Shown here in pieces: positions 1 through 7,900 of a DNA stretch of 8,590 nucleotides (positions are counted from its first letter, which is position 1; every line of letters begins with the position of its first letter). Source of the stretch: JAFMPW01 sp040830565. Its GTDB lineage: Bacteria; Bacteroidota; Bacteroidia; Flavobacteriales; Flavobacteriaceae. Made by a program: the position numbers and the translations under genes. The notes under the pieces are model-generated. The model was not told the origin of the DNA. It did no database searches and saw only the letters and a program-made list of their open reading frames with translations. The DNA is taken from contig JBFOMC010000382.1 of NCBI GenBank assembly GCA_040830565.1, positions 1 through 8,590 of the forward strand, read 5' to 3'.

Positions 1-662
1 AGGCTCTGAATACTGAAAATTCCAATCCTATTTCCGATGAAGGCCGGGGTATCTTTGGCAACCACAGAGGTTTTTCCCAAAAATTGCTCTCCGTACCCAT
101 TTAGAAATTCGAGCACCTCTTTAGAGGTTTTAGGCCCGGGGATTATTTCGAACAATTTTAGATATCGAGCCGGATTGAAGAAGTGCGTACCACAGAAGTG
201 TTTCTGAAAGTCGTCTGAACGTCCTTCACTCATAAACTTTATCGGAATACCAGAAGTATTTGAAGTGATTAAAGTACCAGGTGTTCTGTATTTTTCAATA
301 TTTTCAAATACCTGCTTCTTGATATCCAGGCGTTCTACGACTACTTCGATGATCCAATCTACCTGGGCTACTTTGGCGATATCATCTTCCAGGTTGCCTG
401 TAGTAATGCGGTCTGCAAAACGCTGGTGATAAATAGGAGAGGGTTTGGATTTCAGGGCAGAGGTAAGCGAATCGTTTACGAGGCGATTTCTAACCACTTT
501 GTCTTCTAATGTAAGGCCCTTTGCTTTTTCCTTGTCTGAAAGTTCTCGGGGAACAATGTCTAACAAAAGTACTTCAACCCCAATATTTGCAAAATGACAG
601 GCAATACCGCTTCCCATTATTCCGGAGCCAATGACCGCCACCTTATTGATGTGTTTGTTCAT
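1..662 (-). CDS. fadN: FadN-like 3-hydroxyacyl-CoA dehydrogenase, N-terminal part (C-terminus runs off the window)
   Basis: NAD-dependent oxidation of 3-hydroxyacyl-CoA in cytoplasmic beta-oxidation; family members of this type also carry an enoyl-CoA hydratase domain further on. I translated 220 codons by hand with no stop. The start MNKHINKVAVIGSGIMGSGI holds the Rossmann nucleotide-binding loop GSGIMGSG at residues 12-19. SNTSGI lies at 134-139, and GTHFFNP at 158-164 carries the presumed catalytic His160, paired with Glu172 in LKLFEI. KDTPAFIGNR at 203-212 marks the passage into the C-terminal 3HCDH domain. The wording resembles Bacillus FadN (YusL) more than E. coli FadB, which begins with the hydratase domain. 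The ATG at 660-662 follows the marR stop by 4 bases, so the two form one operon. In flavobacteria a thiolase and an acyl-CoA dehydrogenase commonly follow; that is expectation, not seen here. Family is near certain; the exact symbol is by resemblance. Confidence 0.93.
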   Translation of the reverse strand, partial: MNKHINKVAVIGSGIMGSGIACHFANIGVEVLLLDIVPRELSDKEKAKGLTLEDKVVRNRLVNDSLTSALKSKPSPIYHQRFADRITTGNLEDDIAKVAQVDWIIEVVVERLDIKKQVFENIEKYRTPGTLITSNTSGIPIKFMSEGRSDDFQKHFCGTHFFNPARYLKLFEIIPGPKTSKEVLEFLNGYGEQFLGKTSVVAKDTPAFIGNRIGIFSIQS

Positions 663-666
663 GGAT

Positions 667-1119
667 TTACTTCGTTGTAGTGTCTTTTATAAATACTTTT
701 TTTTCTGATATGAGTTGATCAATGGTTTCCATGACCTCAAAAAAGCACTCTAGCTTCTCCGGAGCCACCTGGGCCTTTACCGTATCATTAAAACGAATAA
801 CAGCGTCCTTGGAGTCATTCCTTTTTTCAATTCCGAATTCTGTGAGGTGAATAAGTACTCCGCGTCCGTCTTTGGGATTCGGCTTTCGTTCAATGAGACC
901 TTTTTCTTCCATGCTTTTGAGAATTCTGGAAAGACTGGTTGCCTCCATGCCCATTTTTGGCCCTAGTGCCGTTGAAGGCGTACCTGTCTTTGGATCAATG
1001 CTCAATAGGGTAAAGCCCACCGCCATCGTTGATCCAAATTTTTTGGCCTCCTCATTGTACATTCTGGCAACGGCTTGCCAGGTAGCACGGAGCGCATAGT
1101 CAATTGTGATTTCCTTCAT
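667..1119 (-). CDS. MarR-family transcriptional regulator of the beta-oxidation operon
   Basis: A 150-residue protein, the usual MarR length, acting as a DNA-binding dimer in the cytoplasm. The winged helix-turn-helix spans about residues 45-95: the recognition-helix region is MGMEATSLSRILKSMEEKGL (56-75), and the wing contains the typical D-x-R as Asp84-Gly-Arg86, followed by LIHLTEFG. N- and C-terminal helices (5-28 and 100-140) would form the dimer interface. The start at MKEITIDY fits homologues recalled from flavobacterial beta-oxidation loci. It is the first gene of an operon with the FadN-like dehydrogenase, 4 bases apart, and it ends in TAA. From context it probably represses fatty-acid degradation genes and is released by fatty acid or acyl-CoA; the ligand is inference. 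A perfect palindrome just upstream suggests autoregulation. There is one cysteine (Cys125) and no obvious redox-sensing pair. Confidence 0.92.
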   Translation of the reverse strand: MKEITIDYALRATWQAVARMYNEEAKKFGSTMAVGFTLLSIDPKTGTPSTALGPKMGMEATSLSRILKSMEEKGLIERKPNPKDGRGVLIHLTEFGIEKRNDSKDAVIRFNDTVKAQVAPEKLECFFEVMETIDQLISEKKVFIKDTTTK

Positions 1120-1126
1120 AGGCCAT

Positions 1127-1134
1127 CAAAGATA
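1127..1134 (-). promoter_or_regulatory. Candidate -7 promoter element of the marR operon
   Basis: On the minus strand this reads TATCTTTG, an exact match to the Bacteroidota -7 consensus TAnnTTTG. It ends only 7 bases before the marR ATG, so transcription would start at or almost at the start codon and the message would be nearly leaderless. No clear TTTG -33 element sits at the expected distance, because that stretch is occupied by the palindrome. The match is seen; promoter function is inferred. Confidence 0.4.
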
Positions 1135-1138
1135 CAAA

Positions 1139-1166
1139 TAATTTATTATGCATGCATAATAAATTA
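1139..1166. promoter_or_regulatory. Perfect 28-bp palindrome, probable MarR operator
   Basis: Both 14-base halves match exactly: half-site TAATTTATTATGCA followed directly by its reverse complement, centred between 1152 and 1153 on GCATGC. Symmetry ends on both sides at 1138/1167. It lies 19 bases before the marR start codon and just upstream of the candidate -7 element, where a bound dimer would cover the -33 region and block RNA polymerase. MarR dimers bind AT-rich palindromes of about 16-20 bp, so the inner part is the likely contact site. I saw no second copy of the GCATGC-centred core in the ligase/peroxidase intergenic region. The palindrome is certain; its role as operator is inferred from position and neighbour. 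Confidence 0.75.
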
Positions 1167-1200
1167 AGATAAAAATGTTAGAAATTTACACGAATAAAGT

Positions 1201-1223
1201 ACACTGAAATTGAAATGCAGTGT
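1201..1223 (-). terminator. Weak inverted repeat after the acyl-CoA ligase gene, possible terminator
   Basis: ACACTG at 1201-1206 and CAGTGT at 1218-1223 form a 6-bp stem with an 11-base loop, 11 bases past the ligase stop codon. On the minus strand it is followed by a moderately T-rich run (ACTTTATT) rather than a true T tract. It could end the ligase transcript and separate it from marR, but the stem is short and a chance repeat is possible. Confidence 0.25.
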
Positions 1224-1234
1224 TGATAAGTTGT

Positions 1235-3004
1235 CTAGTATCCATAGATATTATTGTAGAGCTCTATGTACTTTTCTTTTATGATCTTCCTCCTTAGCTT
1301 CATCGTTGGGGTCATATGTCCGTCATCCACTGTCCAGGCGTCAGGCGTTAGTCTGAATTGTTTAACCTTCTCCCATTTTGCAAATTTTTCATTTGCCAGA
1401 TCAATTTCTTGCTGATAACGTTCCAGGACCTTTTCATTAAGCACAATATCCGAATTCTCTCCTGTAGTTATGTTGTGCCTTTCGGCCCATTCATACAGGA
1501 ATTCGAAATTTGGCTGTATCAATGCAGCGGGCATTTTTTCCCCTTCACCAACCACCATGATTTGCTCTATAAACCGCGATTCCTTAAAGCTATTCTCTAA
1601 TAGCTGGGGAGCTACGTACTTGCCGCCGGAGGTCTTGAACATTTCCTTTTTTCTATCGGTTATCCTCAGAAAGCCCTCCGAATCTATCTCTCCAATATCC
1701 CCGGTATGAAAATAATTGTCCTTAATTACTTCTGCGGTTTTCTCTGGGTCTTTGTAATATCCCATCATCACATTAGGTCCTTTACACAGGATCTCCCCGT
1801 CATCGGCAATTTTCACTTCAACCCCTTCTATGACCTTCCCAACAGTTCCAATTTTCCAACCCCTATTTCTCTGATCATTTACGGATATTACAGGTGAAGT
1901 CTCTGTAAGGCCATAACCTTCCATCACCGGGATGTCTGCCGCGCCGAAAATTCTACCGAGGCGCTGTTGTAAGGCGGCGCTACCGGAAACCATAGTCTGC
2001 AGGTTTCCTCCCAGGCCTTCTTGCCATTTGCTAAAAATCAGTTTTCTGGCCAACTTAAGCTTTTGCTCATATAGCCAGCCATTTTCGCCATAAGGCTTGT
2101 ATTTCAGACCTAATTCTACCGCCCAAAAGAACAGCTTCTTTTTTATTCCACTAAGATCAGCACCTTTAGCAATTATCTTGTCGTAAACCTTCTCCAATAG
2201 GCGCGGAACCACGGTCATTACGTTCGGTTTCACTTCCTTTAAATTATCACTTATTTTATCGAGCCCTTCAGCAAAATAAACCGTTATACCACAATACTGA
2301 TATAGGTATAAGATCATGCGTTCAAAAATGTGACAGATTGGAAGGAAACTTAAAGCACTTGCTCCTATTTCAAATGGCACTCTTTTTTCGCTAGAGAGCA
2401 CATTAGAAACAATATTCTTATGGGAAAGCATTACCCCTTTGGGTCTCCCTGTTGTTCCAGATGTGTATATTTAGGTCGCCAAGTCTTCAGCCTTGACAGC
2501 GCTTTTACGCTGCTCCACTTCCTCCTGATTGCTTGTGTCTTCGCCCAATTTTAGGACCTCTGTCCAATGCTGGCAATCAGATAATTTATTGAAAGAATAC
2601 ACTTCTTTGAGGTTCGGGACTTGCTCTTTTATGGCATTAACTTTCTCCAAGACATCGGTACAGGAAACAAAACAAAAGGTAGCACCAGAATGATTTAAAA
2701 TATAAGCATAGTCTTCCTCGGAAATCGTAGGATAAATGGGTACGTTTTGAGCGCCTAACTGAAGTATTCCTGTATCCATGATATTCCATTCGGTTCTATT
2801 GGTCATAGATATCAACGCTATTTTATCATCGGGTTGAACTCCAAGACGTAACAAACCTCTGCTAATAGCATTGGCCTTGTCCAGGTATTCCTTGGTAGAA
2901 GTGGCTACCCACTTTCCATCGTATTTGGTTATTAGGGATTTTTCCAAATTGTATTTCTCTAGCTGATAATACGGAAAGTCAAATAGTCTGGTGATATTTT
3001 GCAT
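1235..3004 (-). pseudogene. Long-chain fatty-acid--CoA ligase interrupted by one in-frame TAA
   Basis: The intact enzyme would activate fatty acids with ATP and CoA through an acyl-AMP intermediate (ANL superfamily, FAA1-like long-chain branch). Codons 1-177 run from the ATG at 3004 and end ...SAVKAEDLAT; TAA at 2471-2473 is codon 178. The same frame then continues IYTSGTTGRPKG, the ATP-binding loop, and runs to TAG at 1235. No base is gained or lost, so this is a nonsense change, not a frameshift. In restored numbering, EGYGLTETSP is at 362-371, HTGD at 433-436 and DRKKEMFKTSGGKY at 450-463. The total of 589 codons before the terminal stop suits the family. The first fragment lacks all catalytic motifs. 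Restart at the internal ATG (2431) would yield 398 residues without the ATP loop. The reading frame is otherwise clean, so the change is recent or a sequence error. Confidence 0.9.
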
Positions 3005-3059
3005 ACTTAGTTTCTGAATGGTAATTGCAAAATAAGAAAAGCAGATGGGATTAGAAAAT

Positions 3060-3076
3060 TCCCACCAATGGTGGGA
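3060..3076. repeat. Short perfect hairpin in the divergent intergenic region
   Basis: TCCCACC at 3060-3066, a 3-base loop AAT, and GGTGGGA at 3070-3076 form a 7-bp GC-rich stem. It lies 56 bases upstream of the acyl-CoA ligase start and 127 bases upstream of the peroxidase start. No T tract follows directly on either strand and no gene runs into it, so a terminator is unlikely. It may be a regulator site for one of the divergent genes or a chance repeat. The rest of 3005-3203 shows only A/T-rich promoter-like sequence and no gene. Confidence 0.35.
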
Positions 3077-3170
3077 TGGGATAAAAAAACTTAGGGGCGC
3101 AGGTTTTTTCAGAAAAAGACATCTAACTAAAAAAGGACAACGCTAAAATTCTCATACTATGTAATATTTC

Positions 3171-3179
3171 TACGTTTTG
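3171..3179 (+). promoter_or_regulatory. Candidate -7 promoter element of the cytochrome c peroxidase gene
   Basis: TACGTTTTG resembles the Bacteroidota -7 element TAnnTTTG with one extra T. It ends 24 bases before the peroxidase ATG, leaving room for a leader of roughly 18 bases. No convincing TTTG -33 element stands about 19-21 bases upstream, so support is only moderate. Confidence 0.35.
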
Positions 3180-3203
3180 TAAACCTTCTAAAATCTTTAG
3201 TAA

Positions 3204-4442
3204 ATGACAATGTGTAGAAATTTAGTTTTGATGATGGCAATACTGCCCTTAATTGGTTGTTCTTCGGATGATCTTTCCCAGGAGCTTCTAGATCTGCCAA
3301 ATGACGACAGACAAGTAAATGAACTTCCAAACACTGACAATCCAGATGAGCCGGACTCCGTTGGGATTAGTGAGGAGGAGTTGCAGATTTTAAGAGCAAC
3401 CCTGGACTTACCATCTTCGTTCTTCAATTATTCTAATGTACCACTACCAGATTATTTCCTGGATAGGAACCTACGACAAGAGGATAACACTCCTGGGAAT
3501 AATCCAGTATCTGACGCCGGGGCCACGCTTGGTAGAACCTTATTTTACGACACCAAGCTCTCTGCAAATAATACCATTTCATGTGCTTCATGTCATGTAC
3601 AAGAAAATAGTTTTTCGGATCCCAGTAGGTTTAGCATGGGCTTTGAGGGTGCCTTGACCCTTAGAAATTCTATGAGCTTGGCCAATGCCCGCTATTATTC
3701 AAACGGCCGGTTCTTTTGGGATGAACGGGCCAGAACTTTAGAGGAGCAGGTACTTTTGCCCATACAAGATATGGTAGAAATGGGAATGACCCTTACGGAA
3801 CTGGAAGAAAAATTGAGTGCAGAGGACTACTATAAAGTGCTTTTTCAAAAAGCTTTTGGGGATGAAGAAGTAAGTAGTGAGAGAATGGCTCTGGCCCTTG
3901 CTCAATTCATTAGGTCTATGGTGTCTTATAGGTCTAAGTATGATGAAGGTCTGTCTCAAACAGGAAACAACCGGGATGAATTTCCCAACTTCACCCCATC
4001 TGAAAATCTGGGGAAAACACTTTTCTTTAGTAACAGAACTAACTGTGCGCAATGCCATACGACCAATGCCTTTGTAGGAGCAGGGCCTCGTAATATTGGC
4101 CTAGATGTTGTTTTTACTGATCTCGGAGTTGGAGGAATTACAAATAGGGCTAATGAAATTGGTGAATTTAAGGTGTCGTCCTTAAGGAATATTGCGCTTA
4201 CCGCACCTTACATGCACGACGGGAGATTTACAAGTTTGGAACAGGTAATAGAACACTATAATAGTGGCATTCAAGACAATATTTCTCTCGATGACAGGCT
4301 TAGGCAGAATAATGGCCAGGTCTTAAGATTAAATCTGTCAGACCTGGAGAAAAGAGCTCTTAGAGATTTTCTACTGACACTCACAGACCCCATTTTCATT
4401 TCTGATGAGAAATTTTCGAATCCATTTATTGCGTCTCAATAG
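3204..4442 (+). CDS. Diheme cytochrome c peroxidase, lipoprotein
   Basis: Reduces hydrogen peroxide to water with electrons from small c-type cytochromes, in the cell envelope (CcpA/MauG superfamily). The N-terminus is a lipoprotein signal ending in LIGC, with Cys19 as the lipid-anchored residue. An acidic N/D/E/P-rich linker follows to about residue 60, which explains a length (412) above that of soluble periplasmic relatives. The two heme c sites are CASCH (127-131) and CAQCH (281-285). GATLGRTLFYDTKLS precedes the first heme. FWDERA is at 171-176. Gln182 and Glu192 have the ten-residue spacing of the active-site Gln and Glu known in bacterial peroxidases. APYMHDGRF at 334-342 supplies Met337, the expected distal ligand of the electron-transfer heme. 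The second Met (residue 3) could equally be the start. The gene is transcribed alone, divergent from the ligase and convergent with the acetyltransferase. A MauG-like oxidase role is less likely given the standard peroxidase motifs. Confidence 0.93.
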   Translation: MTMCRNLVLMMAILPLIGCSSDDLSQELLDLPNDDRQVNELPNTDNPDEPDSVGISEEELQILRATLDLPSSFFNYSNVPLPDYFLDRNLRQEDNTPGNNPVSDAGATLGRTLFYDTKLSANNTISCASCHVQENSFSDPSRFSMGFEGALTLRNSMSLANARYYSNGRFFWDERARTLEEQVLLPIQDMVEMGMTLTELEEKLSAEDYYKVLFQKAFGDEEVSSERMALALAQFIRSMVSYRSKYDEGLSQTGNNRDEFPNFTPSENLGKTLFFSNRTNCAQCHTTNAFVGAGPRNIGLDVVFTDLGVGGITNRANEIGEFKVSSLRNIALTAPYMHDGRFTSLEQVIEHYNSGIQDNISLDDRLRQNNGQVLRLNLSDLEKRALRDFLLTLTDPIFISDEKFSNPFIASQ

Positions 4443-4474
4443 AACAACAGGTAAAAGGAAGAGGTTTTCAGGAA

Positions 4475-4513
4475 AAACTGCAGTGCAATTAAGAGTTAAA
4501 GAAAGTGCAGTTT
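4475..4513 (-). terminator. Possible terminator of the purL-acetyltransferase transcript
   Basis: On the minus strand AAACTGCA (4513-4506) and TGCAGTTT (4482-4475) form a perfect 8-bp stem with a 23-base loop, and the second arm runs on into a stretch of five Ts followed by CC. The first arm overlaps the last codons of the acetyltransferase gene. Orientation and T run suit that gene rather than the convergent peroxidase gene. The large loop and only three G-C pairs make it a weak candidate. Confidence 0.35.
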
Positions 4514-4954
4514 CATACCCTCATGAGTGGCTTTAAAACCTAATTTTTCATAAAATTTCAAAGCTTCAGGCCTTTTTTTATCGGTGGTTAATTGTAGCAA
4601 GTGGGCGCCTTTTTCCTTTGCCCGGTTGATGGCCCATTGAAATAGTTCATTTCCTATTCCTTTGCCTCTGTGCTGGTGATGTACTCTTACTGCCTCAATC
4701 TGGGCTCTAATTCCACCTTGATAGGTTAGGTATTGAATAAAACTGAGCTGTAGGGTCCCAATGACCTCTTTTCCTTCAGTTTCAATTACGACCAGTTCCT
4801 GGTTGGGGTCCTGAGCAATGTTATCAAAGGCCAGGTAGTATTTTTTAGGTAGCGGTTGTCGATAATCTTCTCTTGTCTGACCTAATTTGTCCATAGCAAT
4901 CATGGAAACAATGGCATCAACGTCTTTCCTTTGTGCTTTTCTTATAAAAAACAT
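4496..4954 (-). CDS. GNAT-family N-acetyltransferase
   Basis: Transfers an acetyl group from acetyl-CoA to an amine; the substrate cannot be read from the sequence. The 152 residues form a single GNAT domain. MFFIRKAQRKDVDAIVSMI is the first strand and helix; GTLQLSFIQYL (66-76) is central beta sheet. EAVRVHHQHRGKGIGNEL (87-104) contains the acetyl-CoA pyrophosphate loop, R/Q-x-x-G-x-G, as HRGKGIG at 95-101. RPEALKFYEKLGFK (128-141) is the usual C-terminal helix and strand motif A-x-x-F-Y-x-x-L-G-F. The start ATG lies 25 bases past the purL stop with no hairpin between, so it is probably read from the purL transcript. No evident Shine-Dalgarno, as usual in this phylum. The association with purL may be simple co-transcription. 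Confidence 0.88.
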   Translation of the reverse strand: MFFIRKAQRKDVDAIVSMIAMDKLGQTREDYRQPLPKKYYLAFDNIAQDPNQELVVIETEGKEVIGTLQLSFIQYLTYQGGIRAQIEAVRVHHQHRGKGIGNELFQWAINRAKEKGAHLLQLTTDKKRPEALKFYEKLGFKATHEGMKLHFL

Positions 4955-4979
4955 GGCCTACACTTGTTTAATTGCAACA

Positions 4980-7900
4980 CTATTCAACAAGAGCTATCTT
5001 ACTGTTTTTCTCCACCCATTTTCTGGCGTTGGTGAAGGCTTCTAACCAGGGAGAAATCTCGTCCCTGCGATCTCTTGGGTAATGCGCCCAATTCCATGGA
5101 AAAATAGAACGCTCAATATGGGGCATAGTTACCAAATGCCTTCCGCTTTTATCACATAACATAGCAGTGTTAAAATCACTTCCGTTAGGATTGGCCGGAT
5201 AAGCTTCATAGCCGTACTTGGCCACTATATGATACTGTTCTTCCTCATGGGGCAGTTTAAACTTTCCTTCACCATGCGAAATCCAAACGCCTAAAGTGCT
5301 GCCCTCAAGAGAGGATAACATCACCGAATTATTTTTCTGTATTACTACTGAGGTAAAATTGCTTTCATGTTTGCCAGAATCGTTGTAAGTCATTTTTCCG
5401 TGTTCCTCATGTTCAGGATTTATCAGGTCTAATTCCATAAATAGCTGACAACCGTTACAAATACCTACAGATAGGGTATCAGGTCTCTCAAAGAAGTTTC
5501 TTATGGCCGCATTAGCACTTTCATTGTACTTAATGGCCCCTGCCCATCCTTTGGCACTTCCAAGAACATCAGAATTTGAGAATCCACCCACAGCGCCGAG
5601 AAATTGAATGTCTTCAAAGGTTTCTCTTCCACTGATCAGGTCGGTCATATGTACATCTTTAACATCAAAACCCGCTAAGAACATGGCATTTGCCATTTCG
5701 CGCTCAGAGTTGCTTCCTTTTTCTCTGAGTATCGCGGCTTTGGGCCGTTGGGTTTCCCTAATCGGGAAAGAGGAAGTGTACTGCGACGGAAATGCAAAGT
5801 TTAGCGGTTGAGATTTGTAATTAGCAAATCGGTCAGCAGCCAAACCATTGGCAGTTTGCCTATCGTCTAGAAGATAGGAAGTCTTGAACCATGTATCTCT
5901 CAAAGACCCTATATTGAGTCCAACGTCAACCGCACCGTTTTTGATATTGAGTTCTTGAGAGCTAACCACAGATCCAAGGACCTTGAAGTCTATATCAGCC
6001 GCTTTGAGATCCTCCTCAATTTCTGAGTTGGAGGCCTGAATTACCAGTGCAGCATTTTCTGAAAAAAGCATTTTGATCGTATCTGCTTCTTCCAGGGCGG
6101 TAAGGTCCAGATTTGCTCCTAAATTAGTATCTGCAAAGCACATTTCTAAGAGGGTTGTGATGAGTCCGCCAGAAGCAACATCGTGGCCAGCCACAATTTT
6201 ATCTGCAAAAATCAGGTTTTGTATGGTATTAAAAACCCTAACGAGGTAATCCGCATCGGTTACGTTTGGGGCCTCATCGCCAATTTTATTTAAAATTTGG
6301 GCAAAGGAAGAGCCTCCTAATTTAAAGCTGTCCCTGGAAAGATCAATATAGTAAACAAGACCTGCGTCCTTTTGAAAGACTGGTTCTACCACTCTGGTAA
6401 TGTCGTTACAATTCCCGGCAGCAGAAATAATTACAGTTCCCGGAGCGATTACTTCAGCATCTTTATATTTCTGTTTCATGGAAAGCGAATCTTTACCCGT
6501 AGGGATATTGATTCCGAGCGCAATAGCGAATTCTGAAACAGCCTTCACCGCTTCGTACAAGCGCGCATCTTCTCCTTCGTTCTTACATGGCCACATCCAG
6601 TTGGCCGAAAGAGATACGGATTTTAGTCCTTCTTTTAAAGGTGCCCAGATGATATTTGTTAGGGCTTCTGTAATACTGTTTCTGCTTCCGGCAATAGGGT
6701 CTATTAGACCGGAAATGGGCGAATGGCCTATGGAGGTAGCAATACCTTCCTTTCCTTTAAAGTCGAGCGCCATGACCCCGCAATTATTCAAAGGTAGCTG
6801 TAAGGGACCTGCACATTGTTGTTTGGCAACCCTGCCACCTACGCAACGGTCTACCTTATTTGTCAGCCAGTCTTTACAAGCTACTGCCTCGAGCTGTAGA
6901 AGCTGCTCTAAATAGTCATGAAAATGTTCAAGTGAATAGGAGGGAGGCGCATAGCTTGATGGTAAACTACGATCTTCCATAATCGTTTTTGGAGAGCTCC
7001 CGAACATATCGGCCAATGCAAGATTCATTGGGCTTGGTCCGCTTTGGGATATAAAGCTGAAATTATGATCTCCGGTAACATCGCCTACCTGGTACATAGG
7101 GGATCTTTCCCTGTCTGCGATGCGCTGTAATAGCTCAGTATCCTCTTCCCCAATCACCAGACCCATACGTTCTTGTGATTCGTTTCCAATGATCTCCTTT
7201 GCAGATAGCGTGGGGTCTCCAATTGGCAAGGCGTCTAATCTTATTTGTCCCCCGGTTTCTTCCACAAGTTCGGAAAGGCAATTTAAATGCCCCCCCGCAC
7301 CATGATCATGAATAGAAACTATAGGATTTTGGTCGCTTTCAACCATCCCTCTGATAGCGTTGGCTGCCCGCTTTTGCATTTCGGGATTTGAACGTTGTAC
7401 GGCGTTCAATTCTATCGCCGCACTAAATTCTCCGGTATCGGCACTGGAAACTGCAGCCCCTCCCATACCAATACGGTAGTTATCTCCCCCGAGAATAATT
7501 ATTTTATCGCCAGTTTTTGGGGTGTCTTTTAAGGCCTGGCTTGCTTTGCCATATCCAATCCCCCCTGCAAGCATGATCACCTTGTCATAACCTAGCAGTT
7601 TGGAGTTTTCCTGATGCTCGAAGGTGAGCACGGAACCTGCGATCAAAGGTTGACCAAATTTGTTCCCAAAATCTGAGGCTCCATTAGAGGCTTTTATAAG
7701 GATGTCCATGGGAGTTTGATAGAGCCATTCTCTGGCAGGAAAATCATGTTCCCAAGGGCGTTGTTCTTCCAATCTTGAGTATGAGGTCATGTAGACAGCG
7801 GTTCCGGCCAAAGGCAATGAACCTTTACCTCCTGCGAGTCTGTCTCGGATCTCACCTCCAGATCCTGTGGCAGCACCATTAAAAGGTTCCACGGTGGTTG

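Noticed and set aside
872..1099. Open frame of 75 codons on the plus strand, opposite marR
   Set aside because: Complete overlap with a well-supported MarR gene and no protein features of its own.
2432..2473. Frameshift, or two separate genes, in the acyl-CoA ligase
   Set aside because: Codon-by-codon reading shows both parts in the same frame with the ATP loop IYTSGTTGRPKG between the TAA and the internal ATG at 2431; it is one gene with a nonsense codon.
2471..2473. TAA reassigned as a sense codon
   Set aside because: marR and the acetyltransferase gene both end in TAA at the expected family length, so TAA is a normal stop here.
3028..3035. TTATTTTG on the minus strand as a promoter of the ligase gene
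   Set aside because: It misses the conserved A of TAnnTTTG at the second position and has no -33 partner; too weak to list.
3084..3109. A/T stem (AAAAAAC with GTTTTTT) between the ligase and peroxidase genes as a terminator
   Set aside because: The stem is almost only A-T pairs and no gene reads into it from either side; low-complexity coincidence is more likely.
6400..6915. Open frame of 171 codons on the plus strand, opposite purL
   Set aside because: It lies wholly inside strongly conserved purL coding sequence and its translation shows no recognisable domain; a shadow frame.
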